A stretch of 64,000 nucleotides of DNA from Latrodectus hesperus (taxonomy: Eukaryota; Arthropoda; Arachnida; Araneae; Theridiidae). Location of the stretch: positions 24,758,774-24,822,773 of the forward strand of contig CM075860.1 in NCBI GenBank assembly GCA_037975125.1, written 5' to 3'. The position numbers were made by a program, and so were the translations under genes. Below, one piece after another: positions 11,690-23,497 of the stretch. Every line of letters begins with the position of its first letter. Position 1 is the stretch's first letter. Below the pieces are notes generated by a model that saw only the letters and a program-made list of their open reading frames with translations, made no database searches and was not told the DNA's origin.

Positions 11690-12690
11690 AAATGACCCTC
11701 AACTCGACTTCCTGTAGGGTCGTTATCCGGGGACAACTTTCTAGAGACTTTCTTGTTGATAAGGGAGTAAGACAGGGGGGTGCTCTTTTTTGACTTTTGT
11801 TTAAAATCGTTCTTGAAAGAGTCATCAGGAAATCTGATATCAATACCAGGGGCAGTATCTTCGTAAAATCTTTTCAAGTGTTGGCGTTTGCAGACGACAT
11901 TGCACTGCTAGCCAGAAGTAAAAAATACTTAATAGAAGCCTTTGAGGCTGTTGAGAGGGAGGCCAGTTCGGCAGGGCTCGTTGTCAATCAAGTTAAAACT
12001 AAATATTTCCCTGTAATTAGAACCCAATTTACCCAAACTCATCTACTCATTGGTGATTATAAATTTGAAACAGTTGATGAATTTATTTATCTTGGCTCAA
12101 TGGTTAACAAAAATAATGACATTCTCCCAGAGGTAAGAAGCCGTTTAACTATAGCTAACAAAGCCTCTTTTGCCCTAAGACATGTATTAAAAACTAAATT
12201 TTTATCACGAAAAACTAAGTTACAGATCTATAGAACGCTTATCCGTCCCGTTTTGACCTATGCCTCGGAAACTTGGACTTTGACTGTAAGAGAGGAGAGG
12301 TTGTTGGGCCTATTTGAACGCAGGATTTTAAGAAGTATCTTTGGAGGTACGAAGGAAAACGATGTCTGGCGCAGAAGATACAATACAGAAATCTATCGAA
12401 TGTACAAGGAGCCAGACGTTGTGCATCACATTAAAGTAAGCCGTCTCATTTGGGTTGGACATGATATTAGAATGAAGGACAATAAAACACTAAGGGTAAT
12501 ATTTTTTGCAAAACCCATCAGCGTAAGAAGAGGAGGAAGATCAAAGCTGAGATGGGTAGATGCAGTCGAAGAAGACTGTAGGGTCCTTGGAACAAAAAAT
12601 TGGAGGAGTTTGGCTGCCAGTAGAGGTGGCTGGAAGAAACTTGTCAGAAGGCTTTGGCCCATTCTGGGCTGAAGCGCCATGAATGATGAT
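11690..12690 (+). mobile_element. Non-LTR retrotransposon, 3' end
   Basis: 5'-truncated copy of a non-LTR (LINE) element containing only the last part of the reverse transcriptase. Upstream in the same frame it reads DKGVRQGGALF then TGA (11791-11793) then LLFKIVLERVIR, so the G-x-R-Q-G motif is followed by a stop. After the TGA at 12670-12672 the sequence ends in an atgaatgatgatgaatgatg repeat, typical of the simple-repeat tails of such elements. Confidence 0.88.
11797..12672 (+). pseudogene. Reverse transcriptase C-terminal part
   Basis: 291 codons, open, but beginning at a TTG directly after a stop rather than at a true ATG. The catalytic palm motif is LAFADDIALLAR (FADD, about residues 28-40). 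It is followed by the AGLVVNQVKTKY motif, VDEFIYLGS, a thumb region with RTLIRPVLTYASETWTL and LLGLFERRILRSIFGG, and a C-terminal RRGGRSKLRWVDAVEEDC segment. This is the ordinary order for LINE reverse transcriptases of arthropods. The N-terminal endonuclease and the fingers are missing. The frame is well kept, so the insertion is fairly young. The clade was not settled. Confidence 0.9.
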
Positions 12691-12773
12691 GAATGATGGG
12701 ACTTAGATTAAATTTTCCTATAGAGATTGATTTAACATTAGCTATATCCCACCATTTTCAAAATATTTTAATA

Positions 12774-13365
12774 TACACTGCTGGACACCCAAATTGCAAC
12801 ACCAAGAAAGACAAGAGATATCACAACAAAATTTATTTTGTAGATAACATGTTGACCAAGTATCAAATGGTTATATTTATAGACTTCTGAGAAGCGTGGT
12901 TCCTGCCAAAATCAGTAGCCAGTGTAGCCGCCATTGTTGGAGATCACCGCTGCCCCACTCCTCGGCATTGGTTCAAGAAGACTCTGGATGTGTTGCTGGG
13001 GTGTAGCAGACCAAGCAGTTTTTTCGCCCAACATGACTACCGACTTCCCCGATAGATAATCCATAATATCGGTAGGCCACTATCATTCCTCTGTCAAACT
13101 CGGATACTTGATCAAAAAATGATAGCCGTTTTCTACGAAGCATAATTGATCGTTATTAAAGAAAACATAAGAAAAATACAATTGCCTAGCTTGAAATTGT
13201 CGATATCTCCAAGCCTTAAATAGCGCTTTGAAGTGGCGCCACAGGCGTGCGTCTGTGCTGAAATTCTAATCCTTTGCATATCTCACCTCCGCTAATGCAT
13301 GTTGTAAATTTCCTGTTATTTGCATGCTTCCTTCAGGGTGTGGCATTGACGGTGGCCAGCAGAGT
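12774..13365 (-). mobile_element. Internally deleted Tc1-like transposon
   Basis: About 590 bp between TA dinucleotides. The left end is CACTGCTGGACACCCAAATT and the right end, reversed, CTCTGCTGGCCACCGTCAAT, imperfect inverted repeats that both continue with a gc(a/c)acacc motif. On the - strand it encodes the first transposase residues VSEFDRGMIVAYRYYGLSIG and then ...VGRK, joined directly near 13025 to the last ones, TPQQHIQSLLEPMPRSGAAV and NNGGYTGY-stop. The whole catalytic middle is deleted, making it a non-autonomous derivative. Confidence 0.8.
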
Positions 13366-14350
13366 AATTAGCTGTTTCATAATAATGCAAAAGGTTATAA
13401 TACTTAATTCTTTCACATACTAAATGAAATTGCTATTGAAAATTTTTAAAGTCAGGTTAGCATTTTGGCGCTCTAAGTTTATTAAAGATCTTTTCTAAGA
13501 AGCTATATTAAAGAGCTTTTCGCATCAAACCAAAGCCGTTGCGTTGACTCAATATCACTTATCTTTCGTAAAGGGGTGAAAGGAGCAGTTTGAAAATCTT
13601 TTTCATCCCCAAATGGAAGGGCACACGGCAGTATTCTGCGTCGCAACGAAGAGAATTGGGAAAACTTCTTTGGATCTTCCCCAATAGAAATGCATTATAA
13701 AGTAGAAATGTTGCATCTGTTTCCCGTTTATCAGCAAGGGTTGGGAAGACCATTATCATTTATGTTCTTTAAAATTACTTTTAACACAAATATTACAATT
13801 ATTCTTAAATTTTATAAAAAAAGATATTAAACTTCTTATGCTGTAGTTAGACATATGGACGCTTCTTTGTGCTTATCATAAAATTATATTCCAACTTTTC
13901 TTACAGCTTTGATGTTTGTCTGCACATTTATATTGCCTTGGAATTAAATTGCTTTTCACTTGAATTCGATATCAATAAATTTTCTTAATTTAATCTAAAT
14001 TATAAAAATGACCTATTTATTATATTAATGTTTGATAGTATTTTTCGTAAGTATTAGTTCAATAACAAATTACTTAAAAGATGCAATAATTTTTCTTTGC
14101 CGAAAGGAAAATATTTTCTCAACTAATTATCTTTCTGGAAACTGAATGGGAATCTCTTTGATTCACAAAGCTAAACATGGGGCAGGTGCATTTAGTTATG
14201 TTTAAATTTGGTTTATCTATATTTAATTATGCTCAGCTATATTTAACATAGATTTGTAATTGCTTGAGAGATTTTGAAGCTCTTTTCCAGCTGCTTATTT
14301 CAATCGATTATAAACACAAGTAATCACCTCGTCACTTTGAACAATAGAAA
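13366..14350. other. Non-coding stretch
   Basis: No gene recognised. A somewhat GC-richer island at 13560-13750 has an open - frame of 66 codons that I cannot assign. Confidence 0.45.
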
Positions 14351-14351
14351 A

Positions 14352-14610
14352 GAGAGGCCTGGTTGGTTAAGGGCGTCGTTCTCACCATCGAAAGATGGTG
14401 AGTTCGAATCCCGATTTACCAAATATCCGTCGTGTGCGCTGAAAGCAGCTGAGGCACATTGAATAGGTCACAATGTTCTTTGGGTGATCTGACACCTATA
14501 GGGAGGTCAAATCAAGTAGAAGACCTCTGCTTCATAAGGCCCGGCTGCTTCTGTCTAACTGGTAGAGCCCACCTCAGGACTCTGTAAAAGGAAGCTGCAA
14601 CAACAACACC
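14352..14610 (+). mobile_element. tRNA-derived SINE, (CAA)n tail
   Basis: The head has the A-box-like TTGGTTAAGGGCG and the B box AGTTCGAATCC with tRNA spacing; a body follows, then a gctgcaacaacaac tail. Its head resembles the inverted copy ending at 29683 (both open with gaggcc...ttggtta). Confidence 0.8.
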
Positions 14611-15049
14611 TGCTCTTCCTCCTCGGGAACGCGGCGACGACCTAACCTCATGAGCCCCAGTCATTGCGAATGATTTTCCTTTTCTTGTGTATGCATTGCC
14701 TCCACCAAATGTAACAATATTTCTATGAAAAACTGAACTGATTCATTTCGAAAGAGTTACTGCAGCACCATGGAGCAACTGAATAAGTTCTCAATACAAT
14801 CAAAGGTCCACTGCTTAATTGTCACTATCTGATTTATCACCACTGCTATATAAAAGATGTCCGCTTTGTTATAAAATTATCTTCTTGATTAAAGCTTAAA
14901 AATATAAGACGTTTTCTGGTTTGTCTTGATGACAAACTAGAACACGCCATCGCACATTACCACTGCAAACCTCGTGTGATGGAACTCATTAGTATGGCAG
15001 ATGCTGCTTTTATTTTACATATTTCGAATGTTTAATCATAAAGTGGTTG
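14611..15049. other. Non-coding stretch
   Basis: Possibly SINE-derived for its first 100 bases (cctcatgagccccagtc); otherwise nothing recognised. Confidence 0.4.
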
Positions 15050-15494
15050 TTTCTTTCATTCCACTTGAGATCAGGATTACGCCGCTTTATTACAGTTTTC
15101 ATGGGTTTGAAATATACTTGACGTTAGGTAACGTCTCATCCGCGTCTCATCATACTGAGACGTCGCCGTAAATCCGACTTGTCAACGAATTTCCTGCCTG
15201 CTTTCAAATCGCATTATTCGAGCCGCAAAAACAAGGTGAAGTTCTGAACCGAATGCCTAAGAATACTATCGAAGTTAATTTTGTTCATAAAACGAGTTTT
15301 CATGAAGAGACCAAAACTCTGGTCTGAGAGGTCGTTTTCCATTGATTGAAGCCATTAACACGTTGACAATAGATCAGAAGAAAAATGGAAAAGATGAGAC
15401 AAAACATTCACTTTATGGTTAGTTTAAATCTGCAAGGCTGATTAAAATCTTTAAAAATTTCATTAACTAATAGAACTCTAAATTAATAATTAAC
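15050..15494 (-). repeat. Dispersed repeat family R, copy 2 (left half)
   Basis: Aligns over about 440 bases with 30890-31285 in the same orientation (shared ccgtaaatccgactt/ccgtaaagccgactt, caaacaaggcgaagtt-like core, gtcgttttccattgatt, gacaaaacattcact, tttgcaaggatgatt). Reversed, its core matches copies at 3905, 50600 and 61615. The alignment breaks at about 15494 and resumes near 16308 because another element sits inside. Confidence 0.75.
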
Positions 15495-16307
15495 ATATTT
15501 TTTTTATTTGGGAAAACAAAAATATCTCCCTGTGCACCAAGGAATACCACACAGGACCCGAAGGTACAACAAATGTACTACAAAACAAATCCAAATAAAT
15601 CATGAGATGAAAAAAATTATAATAAAAGAAGGCAGAGAAAAATAGAGATATAAAAATGAAAAAGGAATTAGATAACAGCATGGATAAATTTTATAAAAAA
15701 TTCAAAATTCTCTTTCTTAACTAGGTCCACCATAATCGGGGGCCACCTGTTATTGAAGTCTTTACAAAGCTCGTTCCTTTCTTCTGAAACAGATGGGCAT
15801 TCAAGAAGAAGGTAAGAAGGGTTATCACTCCCAGAGTTGCTCACTGTTTTTAATGTGGAAACGGTGTAGGTAACTATTGAATTTCCCATGTCCAGTGAGG
15901 AATTGCGTAATTTTAAAGTCAATGTAAAACCAGTAGTTCTTAATTCTGCAGGGAACTGAAGGGAAAAAAGATTTTGTCCACTTATACAATTAGGAGAGGA
16001 AACGAAACCTGAGTTCCATTCTGTGATAATCTTCTTTTTGGTAGTGGTTTTGAAAAAAGACATGGGTAAGCTGGTATTGAGTTTATTTGGAAATGAAAGA
16101 GAGGATTTGGTCTGGAGATCCGCTCTTTCATTTCCATCCACACCACTATGACCCTTGACATGGGAGAAAGTGAAGGAAATATTTTTGATATCACACATAT
16201 TAATTGAAGTCTGGACTTTTACAATAAGTTTTTCAAAACTAGTTACCTCTTGTAGAGCCAGTAGAGATGACATCGAGTCACTGCAAATTAAAAATTTTGG
16301 AAAAGGT
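15495..16307 (-). mobile_element. Non-LTR retrotransposon fragment inserted in repeat R
   Basis: About 810 bp on the - strand carrying an RNase H reading frame. It interrupts repeat family R: the corresponding region of the copy at 30890-31510 is continuous. aatta-type sequence borders both sides and may be the target duplication. It is 5'-truncated: no reverse transcriptase is present. Confidence 0.7.
15668..16307 (-). pseudogene. RNase H domain and C-terminus of a non-LTR element
   Basis: A frame of 201 codons from the ATG at 16273, with homologous reading upstream of it (PKFLICSDSMSSLLAL). ICSDS holds a catalytic Asp and FSHVKGHSGVDGNERADL is the H-x-G-x-x-G-N-E-x-A-D motif of retroelement RNase H, which removes the RNA strand of RNA:DNA hybrids. 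The C-terminal part (LQFPAELRTTGFTLTLKLRN...LLECPSVSEERNEL) follows the usual order but its Cys/His cluster is incomplete. Upstream the frame is closed by a stop. A truncated, inactive remnant. Confidence 0.85.
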
Positions 16308-16410
16308 AATTACAATATTTGTAAACAATTTCTTTTAAATCTTAAAACTAATGCCTTCTTTACGCCAGTAATAAAATTTTTTGTTTTTTTTTTAAACATT
16401 TTTCTGCTAT
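16308..16410 (-). repeat. Dispersed repeat family R, copy 2 (right part)
   Basis: tttgtaaacaatttctttta and the following bases match ttgtaagcaatctcttttga at 31289, the direct continuation of the other copy. This shows one repeat split by an insertion. Confidence 0.55.
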
Positions 16411-16559
16411 GTTTATACTGTATTTTTAAGGATAATAGCGTGGTACTTTGAAATTATAAATATGAAATAAGTAAACAAAGATTTGAATTTTAGTAAAAAA
16501 GATATTTGCGTATTCAGATTTACACTACTACAAGATATTGATGCGTAAGCAAGAAAGAA

Positions 16560-16980
16560 TCTTCATTTGTTAGAAACGCCTCTGTAATCTGGGAAAGATG
16601 GGAATCTTTGCCCTGCTCTAAAGTTCATCTGATGAAAAGAGGAGAATCCAAGAGAACAATGCACGCCAACATATATAGAGGTTAACATTTTTCTCGGATG
16701 GAGGTGGAAGTTAATTTTATAACCCCTTTTGCGCTCGACCCGGGGAACATCCCTCTGAACGATTGCCTCCTTCCGAATGGAGGGAGGGCGTCGCTGTGGG
16801 AGTCACTCTCTCGGACGCACGAACGCGTCTGGAAGTCACTTGACTTCCTTCAACGATTTCTGTCACCAGGAGTCGACGAACAACCGCAAAGCACCGAAGA
16901 ACATTCCCGAAGGGTTGAATGGTTGATTCGTGCAAAAGTGACGCTTTTGAGAGAGTTTACGCGCTTTTAAAATTTTATAG
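16560..16980. other. GC-rich island with a 90-codon open frame
   Basis: Sharp rise in GC within AT-rich DNA, with many CG dinucleotides. The + frame 16698-16970 starts with ATG after ttctcgg and reads MEVEVNFITPFALDPGNIPL followed by an RRVEWLIRAKVTLL ending; no family recognised. It could be a regulatory island or alternative 5' exon of PKG, or an unrelated relic. Confidence 0.3.
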
Positions 16981-17490
16981 AATTATCTCCAGCTTTTAAA
17001 GTGTATAAATGATGAAGTTAAAGGTAGAGTCCACATTTTTCTCAAATGAAGAAGAAGCTGATGAAGGTATTTAGAGACTCTGGGTAGTAAATATATAGAT
17101 AGATGGATAACGGCGAAAAAGAGCTTTACCTGCTGCCTCCCTTAACATCACCGGAGCACCTTTCATCTGGGACATGCGCTGTTGGCCTCTTTCACAGTCA
17201 GTTATTATTCGAAAAATAACACAGTGGAGGAACATCAAAGCTTATAGAATCCTATGCAGTCGCAATTCTTTAAGAGAATAGATTTAATAAGCATGTAATT
17301 GTGTATTAAAATAGAAGTAAACATTTAAAATGAAAACAGTAGTAGATAAAATGGTGAAAAATGATAGAGGTAAAGAAAATTAAATCTAAGCATCTATACT
17401 AACTATATACAAAATATACAATCTTGAAAATAATAGGCAAGACTCCCACTAAAATTCAAAATAAAATTTGAAATAATGAATGAGTTTTAC
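16981..17490. other. AT-rich non-coding stretch
   Basis: Nothing recognised. Confidence 0.5.
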
Positions 17491-17499
17491 TCATACAAT

Positions 17500-17790
17500 T
17501 CATTCAATGTTAGACTCTTCTGAATCTGTTGGAAAATCCAGTGATTGTTCATCATGCTGCCTTTGTTGACACAGTTCAGACCCTTGAGTGCAGAGGATGG
17601 AAATGAGGTTTTTCTCCTTTGATATGCATTGAGTGCGTGCTGATGCAGAATCTAATGAAGGCAATTTGTGAAGAATGTCTTTCCACGTAGAAATCTCTTG
17701 TCGAAATACAATTCTCTATGTAATGCAAGGGTTGTCTTTATGAGCTTGGCGTCCTCCATGAAAATGTATAGGGCTAAGGTTCATGATGAG
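17500..17790 (-). pseudogene. Possible coding relic, unassigned
   Basis: On the - strand two overlapping frames look coding. One reads MEDAKLIKTTLALHREL and FDKRFLRGKTFF. The other reads KDILHKLPSLDSASART, then CTQGSELCQQRQHDEQSLDF and PTDSEESNIE-stop. The change between frames suggests a decayed retrocopy or transposon gene. No family was recognised. Confidence 0.3.
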
Positions 17791-19598
17791 TCAGCAAGTA
17801 ATGGACAAAAGTATGTAGATAAATATTTTGTAGGCACAGTTTTAAAAAGAGTGTAGGTCAGAGAATAAAAATTAATTAATATTAAATTTGGAAAAAAGAA
17901 ATCTCCATTTTATGTAAATTTCAAGACTTTATGTAACAAACCAAGTTTTGGATTTGTTTATGCAAAACTTTCAAAAATGTTTTATAGTCATTCTTTAACT
18001 CCTGGGCGATTGTTAACATGCGGATCAACTTTGATCCTTCTGTGGTCTCATCGACATTGTGCTCCTGGTGAAATGGCATCAAAAATACCTAAATGGAATC
18101 AACGACACAAAAGTTTCATGTAACTAGTTGCACAATATAAGGAGTGGTCCTCATTAGAAGGTTCCTTACAAGGAGTGGTCGTTCACAATTTTACTTACCA
18201 GACTTACCAGCCTTTATCAAAGAAAACTGTAAAACGTACCAAATTTTCTTTATTGAGTTCCATTTTTAACATTCTAATTTGCAACTGAATCAACACAATA
18301 GAACACAACAAAAAGAGTTCTTTAGTGCGAAATATCACTTTTTGAACGAGCATAAATCTAAAATTGTTTCTTCGCAAAGTAAATGAAATATTGATAATTA
18401 CAGCTGTCTGCTAAAAAAATAATGAATTTCTTTCACCTGGGTGTATTATTCAAACTAAGTTATCACTAGCTACCGCGATTAGTTTGTTGCTTCATTAAAT
18501 TTGCGAGGTGACGAGGTGGCTTTTGAAACCAGCTTCTCTGACTCGCTAAGTTCTCGTGTTAAGAGGAAAGTTTTAAGTTTATTTTAAATAAACTTCGTTA
18601 CTATCCGGAAACCTTGCCAAAAATGTGCATTACTTTTCCTTATCATTTACGTTTTCCCATGTATTACAAAAAACATTGCTGGACACGTTCATCTCGCAAA
18701 GTAAATGAATTTGTGTATGAAAATGTCTTAAAATTCCGGGAAAAAAATCTGAAAACTGGCTTAAAAAACAAGTTCTTTAACTTTTGTTCTCCAAAGATAA
18801 CACAATAGAGGTTGAGATCAGTCAGGAGGAGCTTTGACAGCGCCCCGACTGCTATTTTTAGGGCTCTGACTCGCTGCCTGAGAAAGAATGCTTCCCAGCC
18901 TCCTCTCCCCCTCCCCGTTGTAGTTCACCTCCCCCAGGCACAGCGGTAGAATTATCTGCTTCTTGGATACGGGAATGAAAATATTTTCATTTCATTATAT
19001 AACCATTATTTTCACATGTAAAAACACACACCTACATATAAATACATACACGCTACCGCTGAAGCCCTTAAAATGAGTTCAATTACTGATTATCAAGGTG
19101 ATATGTAATCTGTACCAATTTAACTATAGAAACATTAATCAAACTAGAGTGATTCGTCAGGTAACGAAAATTGCTTAGTTTATCGGTAAATAAAATGAAT
19201 AAAAAATCTGCAATAACAAATCATAATCTACCAATTATCTATTAGACATTCATTAAAATAAAAATAATATTTTTGGTAGAAAAAAGTTATTGTTACAGTA
19301 CGCCGAAATGAACGTATTTATTTTCCTATATCTGAAGAATCCCGTAAGCTCAATCACAGACAGTCAATCATCATCAACTGGTAGAATGAACCATCCATCC
19401 ATGAAAACCCTATGACACAATGCATAAGGAATTATCTGCTAGTTTTATTTATCCTACTGAAATTTTAGTATAAGTTTACTGTCAGACTCGATGTAAGAAT
19501 TGTTTAATCTTTATATTCATTATTAAACTAAAATTACAATTTTAAAGTATGACTTTAATTTAGAAAACTTCAAACCACTGTTTTGTTATTACCATTTT
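17791..19598. other. Non-coding stretch with one GC-rich island
   Basis: AT-rich except 18800-18960, which is C-rich (cctcctctccccctccccg) and may be regulatory. No gene recognised. Confidence 0.4.
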
Positions 19599-19905
19599 TG
19601 TTGTTGTTGTTGTTTACTAATGACACTTGGACAAGCCAAGCTCACTAGGCTCTGCGAATTAAGTCGAAGGGGAGCGTCTTTCGTTTTAATCAGAGCACCA
19701 TGAAGGTGAAAGTACGACTCTACACACATGCTATAGGGACCCGTTTATAGGGTAGACAACCATTCACACCTCATTCATACAAGGAAAGGATAAAAACAGG
19801 ATAGATCGAGAGAGAAAGGACATCCATGCCCGAACCGGGATTCGAACCCAGGACCTCCTTATCCGTAGCCAGACACTCTGACTACTAGACAAGTTGGTCA
19901 GCACC
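19599..19905 (-). mobile_element. tRNA-derived SINE, (CAA)n tail, mosaic body
   Basis: The - strand reads tRNA-like head (B box GGGTTCGAATCC, complement at 19841-19855), gggcatggatgtcc, body with ccctataaacgggt, and a 3' module tccaagtgtcattag ending in (CAA)n. Head and body match 9847-10145; the 3' module matches 48165-48445. Confidence 0.85.
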
Positions 19906-20579
19906 ATTTTTAATTCACTTAATAAGAATTTCCGTGATTTAGTGCTGCTCTTTTGAAAAAGTGAAAATATCTTTCTCTAAATGCAAGTTCATCTTTACAA
20001 TTCTTTGTTTAAGTTTTATTTTGAAATATGATTCAATATAATAATACGGATATTTAATGTAGACATTACTTAAGAATATCCAACGAAAAAAAGGAAAATT
20101 AATTATTATTAATTTTAATCCGATTTAGAATTCTTTAAATTCTGTTAAAAGACACAATTTATGCACATATAGAAAGTGGGGATTTAGTATAAAAGCACAC
20201 AAGTGTGCACAAATATAATTAAGTTAAAATAACAAAATGTTCCGAATATTGAGTTGCGTCAAACATGTCTCGTGATTGATTATGGCGTCGTTTCATCATT
20301 TCTCGATAGTCTTAGCCCCCACCCCCGCCCTTAAAACTTCCTGAAAGTCTGTCTGTAATTTACGGGTTACAATTGATAAACATGACTATTCCTTAGAAAA
20401 TTATTAGTACTTAGAAATGGGGGCACTTAAAAATTAGTTATGGGGAAAATGAAAAAAAATATCAACACAATTTATTTCTTAATATACTAATTAATAGTTT
20501 CTATCAAATAATTCAGCAACTGTGGAAAGGGATTTTACATGAATAAATTTATAAGCAATATGAGTTTCAACTATTACAC
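19906..20579. other. AT-rich non-coding stretch
   Basis: Nothing recognised apart from a short C-run (agcccccacccccgccc) near 20313. Confidence 0.5.
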
Positions 20580-20850
20580 TTCGACACAGTGCATTCGGGC
20601 TTCTGCAGGACAGCCTTCAACTCCCCTGCTGCAGAGGAGCGCTGCAGTGACGTGAGGCGAAAAAAGGAAACCCTGAGAGAGATCCTGGCAAGTGCTCCAT
20701 CTCAACAGCGGATAAGCCGGCCCGGGGGTCGCCTGCTTCTCCAAAGCGAAGCATCATTTGCCACAATGAATGACCTCCCTCCCCCACTGCGTTGAGTTCC
20801 GTGGGTTGGGGGCGTGTAATATGTGATGGCATGTCAACGTTAAGTTCCAA
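20580..20850. other. GC-rich island
   Basis: About 270 bases of high GC with a CRE-like tgacgtga, ggcccgggggtcgcc and two open frames (one per strand) that I cannot assign. Placed in a probable PKG upstream intron; may be a regulatory element. Confidence 0.3.
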
Positions 20851-22635
20851 GGAAATAACATGCTCTAAATGGCGTTATCAAATAACTGCTTTTTTGGAAA
20901 GTTATTCCAAGAAATCCGTTCCCTCGGAAATTCTATGGAGCGAAAGGAAGCTTTCGTGGGGTGACAAAACTGGTTTTATGAGGAAATGAAGTGTAGCGTA
21001 AATTTTAATGACTGTATCAAAAATCACTCAATGAAAGAAATTTTAGCAATTTTTTTTATTATTTTTTTCATTTTTTATTAGTGTCCTGCTTTATTCTACG
21101 GAGACATCATTTAAGTCTAGACTGATTTTCATTTATTGATTTTTTAAAAAAAATTTGGGGAAAAAAATGGATTAAATTAGATTTTTATTTTTTTTACCGT
21201 CAACTGATTTTTCTCAGTTAAAAATTCTTAAATAATGTGTATTTGCATAATTTGTTTCCAGTGATCTTAACAACTCATTAATAAATTTTTTATTACTTTA
21301 ACATATAAAATATACCTAAATTTGAATTTTTTTAGACCAAACATTATTTTTTTCTTTTCAACAAGACGAATTTAATTTATTCCTCATTATAATTTCTATT
21401 ATAAATCCAAATTATAACTGATTTTTCTTTTACACAAAGGATTACTATTGAGTATATCACTTATGCTCAAATTAATCTCAAAGTATATCTACTTGGAAAA
21501 AGTATTTCTCTGATTAGACACAATATAATTAAAACGCTGAATTTTGATCGAAATTTCTTAATTTTTGTACTATCTTATCAGCTTATAAATATAACCCTGC
21601 GATTCATCAATATCCATGGGTACCATCCATCATTGTTTATGGTAACATCAGTACCGAACCCACAGTTTTCAAATCGTGAAGTCATAGTAACGATAATTTA
21701 ACCAGCGATATACACAAAGCTTACATATATTTCATACTTAATTATATTTTACCGTTTCCAATGAATTTCCTTTTAAATAAGTAACCTCTTACGTGAATTT
21801 TAGTTTTCATATAAATCATCTGTGTAATAAAAGGAAAATTGAATACATACAGATGTCATATACTATAAATCTACATATTTCTGAACATAAATATAAAATA
21901 TCATTTTGTTTCAAAATAAAGAATTGTGCGTGTAAACCAGAATATTTAGCACCTACGATAAACTATTCGAATACAGGAATTTGCCTTTCTGATAATTTGT
22001 TGTATTTTACTTCTTATTACTGTTCTAGGCAAAGCAATTGTGTGTGAAATTCACCTTAAACATTTGTACTAGATGAAATTACTCATCACGGGGAAGTAAA
22101 AAAAGGAGACCTATGTGATATTAATATAATGTGAATTTAAAGTACTGGCAATTAAACAGTATTTTTAAATAAAAATATACGAAAATTGTGCTTCTGTAAA
22201 ACGATAAACACATTATTACAGTAATAATTCACAAAGTTTTTATTATTGACGTAATGCATAAATTTGCAATTTTTAAAATTATTTGCATAAAAAATTTTTT
22301 TTGTCATAAATACAGAATTTTATATACTGATAATTTTTTTTAAATTTGTATTGTTTGATCTGCAAATATCTTTTGATATCACACAAAAGAGCTTAAATAA
22401 ATTAAACTAATAAACAGAATTAACATTTTTACTTTCCATACTTTACATGCTAAAAGCAGTTATTACTTTCCGTTAAAATTTATGATTGATGAGGAATATA
22501 TGCTATAGGATTACAAAGTTATTTACTTATATATTCTATTGAAGAGTCTTTCAAATTAATGTAGTTCTTACGTGGCAGAATTATAATAGAATTGTAATTC
22601 TAACTCTTTGGAAATATAATTGAAAAAAAGTTATT

Positions 22636-22642
<7 letters not shown>
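20851..22642. other. Very AT-rich non-coding stretch
   Basis: No gene or transposon recognised. Confidence 0.55.

Positions 22643-22716
<74 letters not shown>
22643..22716. repeat. (AT)n microsatellite, 74 bp
   Basis: Pure AT dinucleotide tract. The flanks tgaaaaaaag/ctttttttca and attgaat/attcaatt are loosely inverted around it, so the palindrome is longer than the tract. Confidence 0.98.
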
Positions 22717-22722
<6 letters not shown>

Positions 22723-23417
22723 ATTATCAAACTAATCTTTTTTTCAAAATCCTCATAAGAATCTAATTGAAATTACACACACACAAAAACGGGAATTTTA
22801 ATTAACTTGTATGTATAAATAGATTGATTATTTCTTTTACAGTTATACAAAATAAAATGTTAAAAATCTTATCAATAGATTTAATGTGTACTATTTAAAG
22901 AATTGAATTGAAATTAGATTGGAATACAAGATCGGTGATTTTATAAACAATTATTTCTGAGAGTCATAATTGTAAAATATTGAACATAACTTGAAAAATA
23001 AATTATGGAAATTCAGATTTTGCTGCTACAGTACATAAGTACAGTACATACAATATTCATTTCATAATTTTATTTTAATAAATAAAAATGTACTTACAAA
23101 TTTATTATAATTAATTTAAAATAAGTAATTTGTCAATACTTAATATTAAGTTTCTTAAGAAAAATCCTAATTACTTTAAAAACCATTTATGATACATCTG
23201 ATAAAAAGTAGAGCAACGATAATTTTTCTCTCAACACAAATATTATAAAGGATCTTTTTCAAGAAATAAAATGAAATTCATTTATTCGAATATACATCAA
23301 TTACAGTTTTGGGATTGTAAAATAAATACATTTTATATTCCCATAGATATATAGATATATTAAATGCAAAAATTATTATAACATAATAAATTTTAATTTA
23401 TAATATTTTAATCATAT

Positions 23418-23421
<4 letters not shown>
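22717..23421. other. Very AT-rich non-coding stretch
   Basis: Nothing recognised. Confidence 0.55.

Positions 23422-23494
<73 letters not shown>
23422..23494. repeat. (TA)n microsatellite, 73 bp
   Basis: Pure dinucleotide tract. Confidence 0.98.
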
Positions 23495-23497
<3 letters not shown>

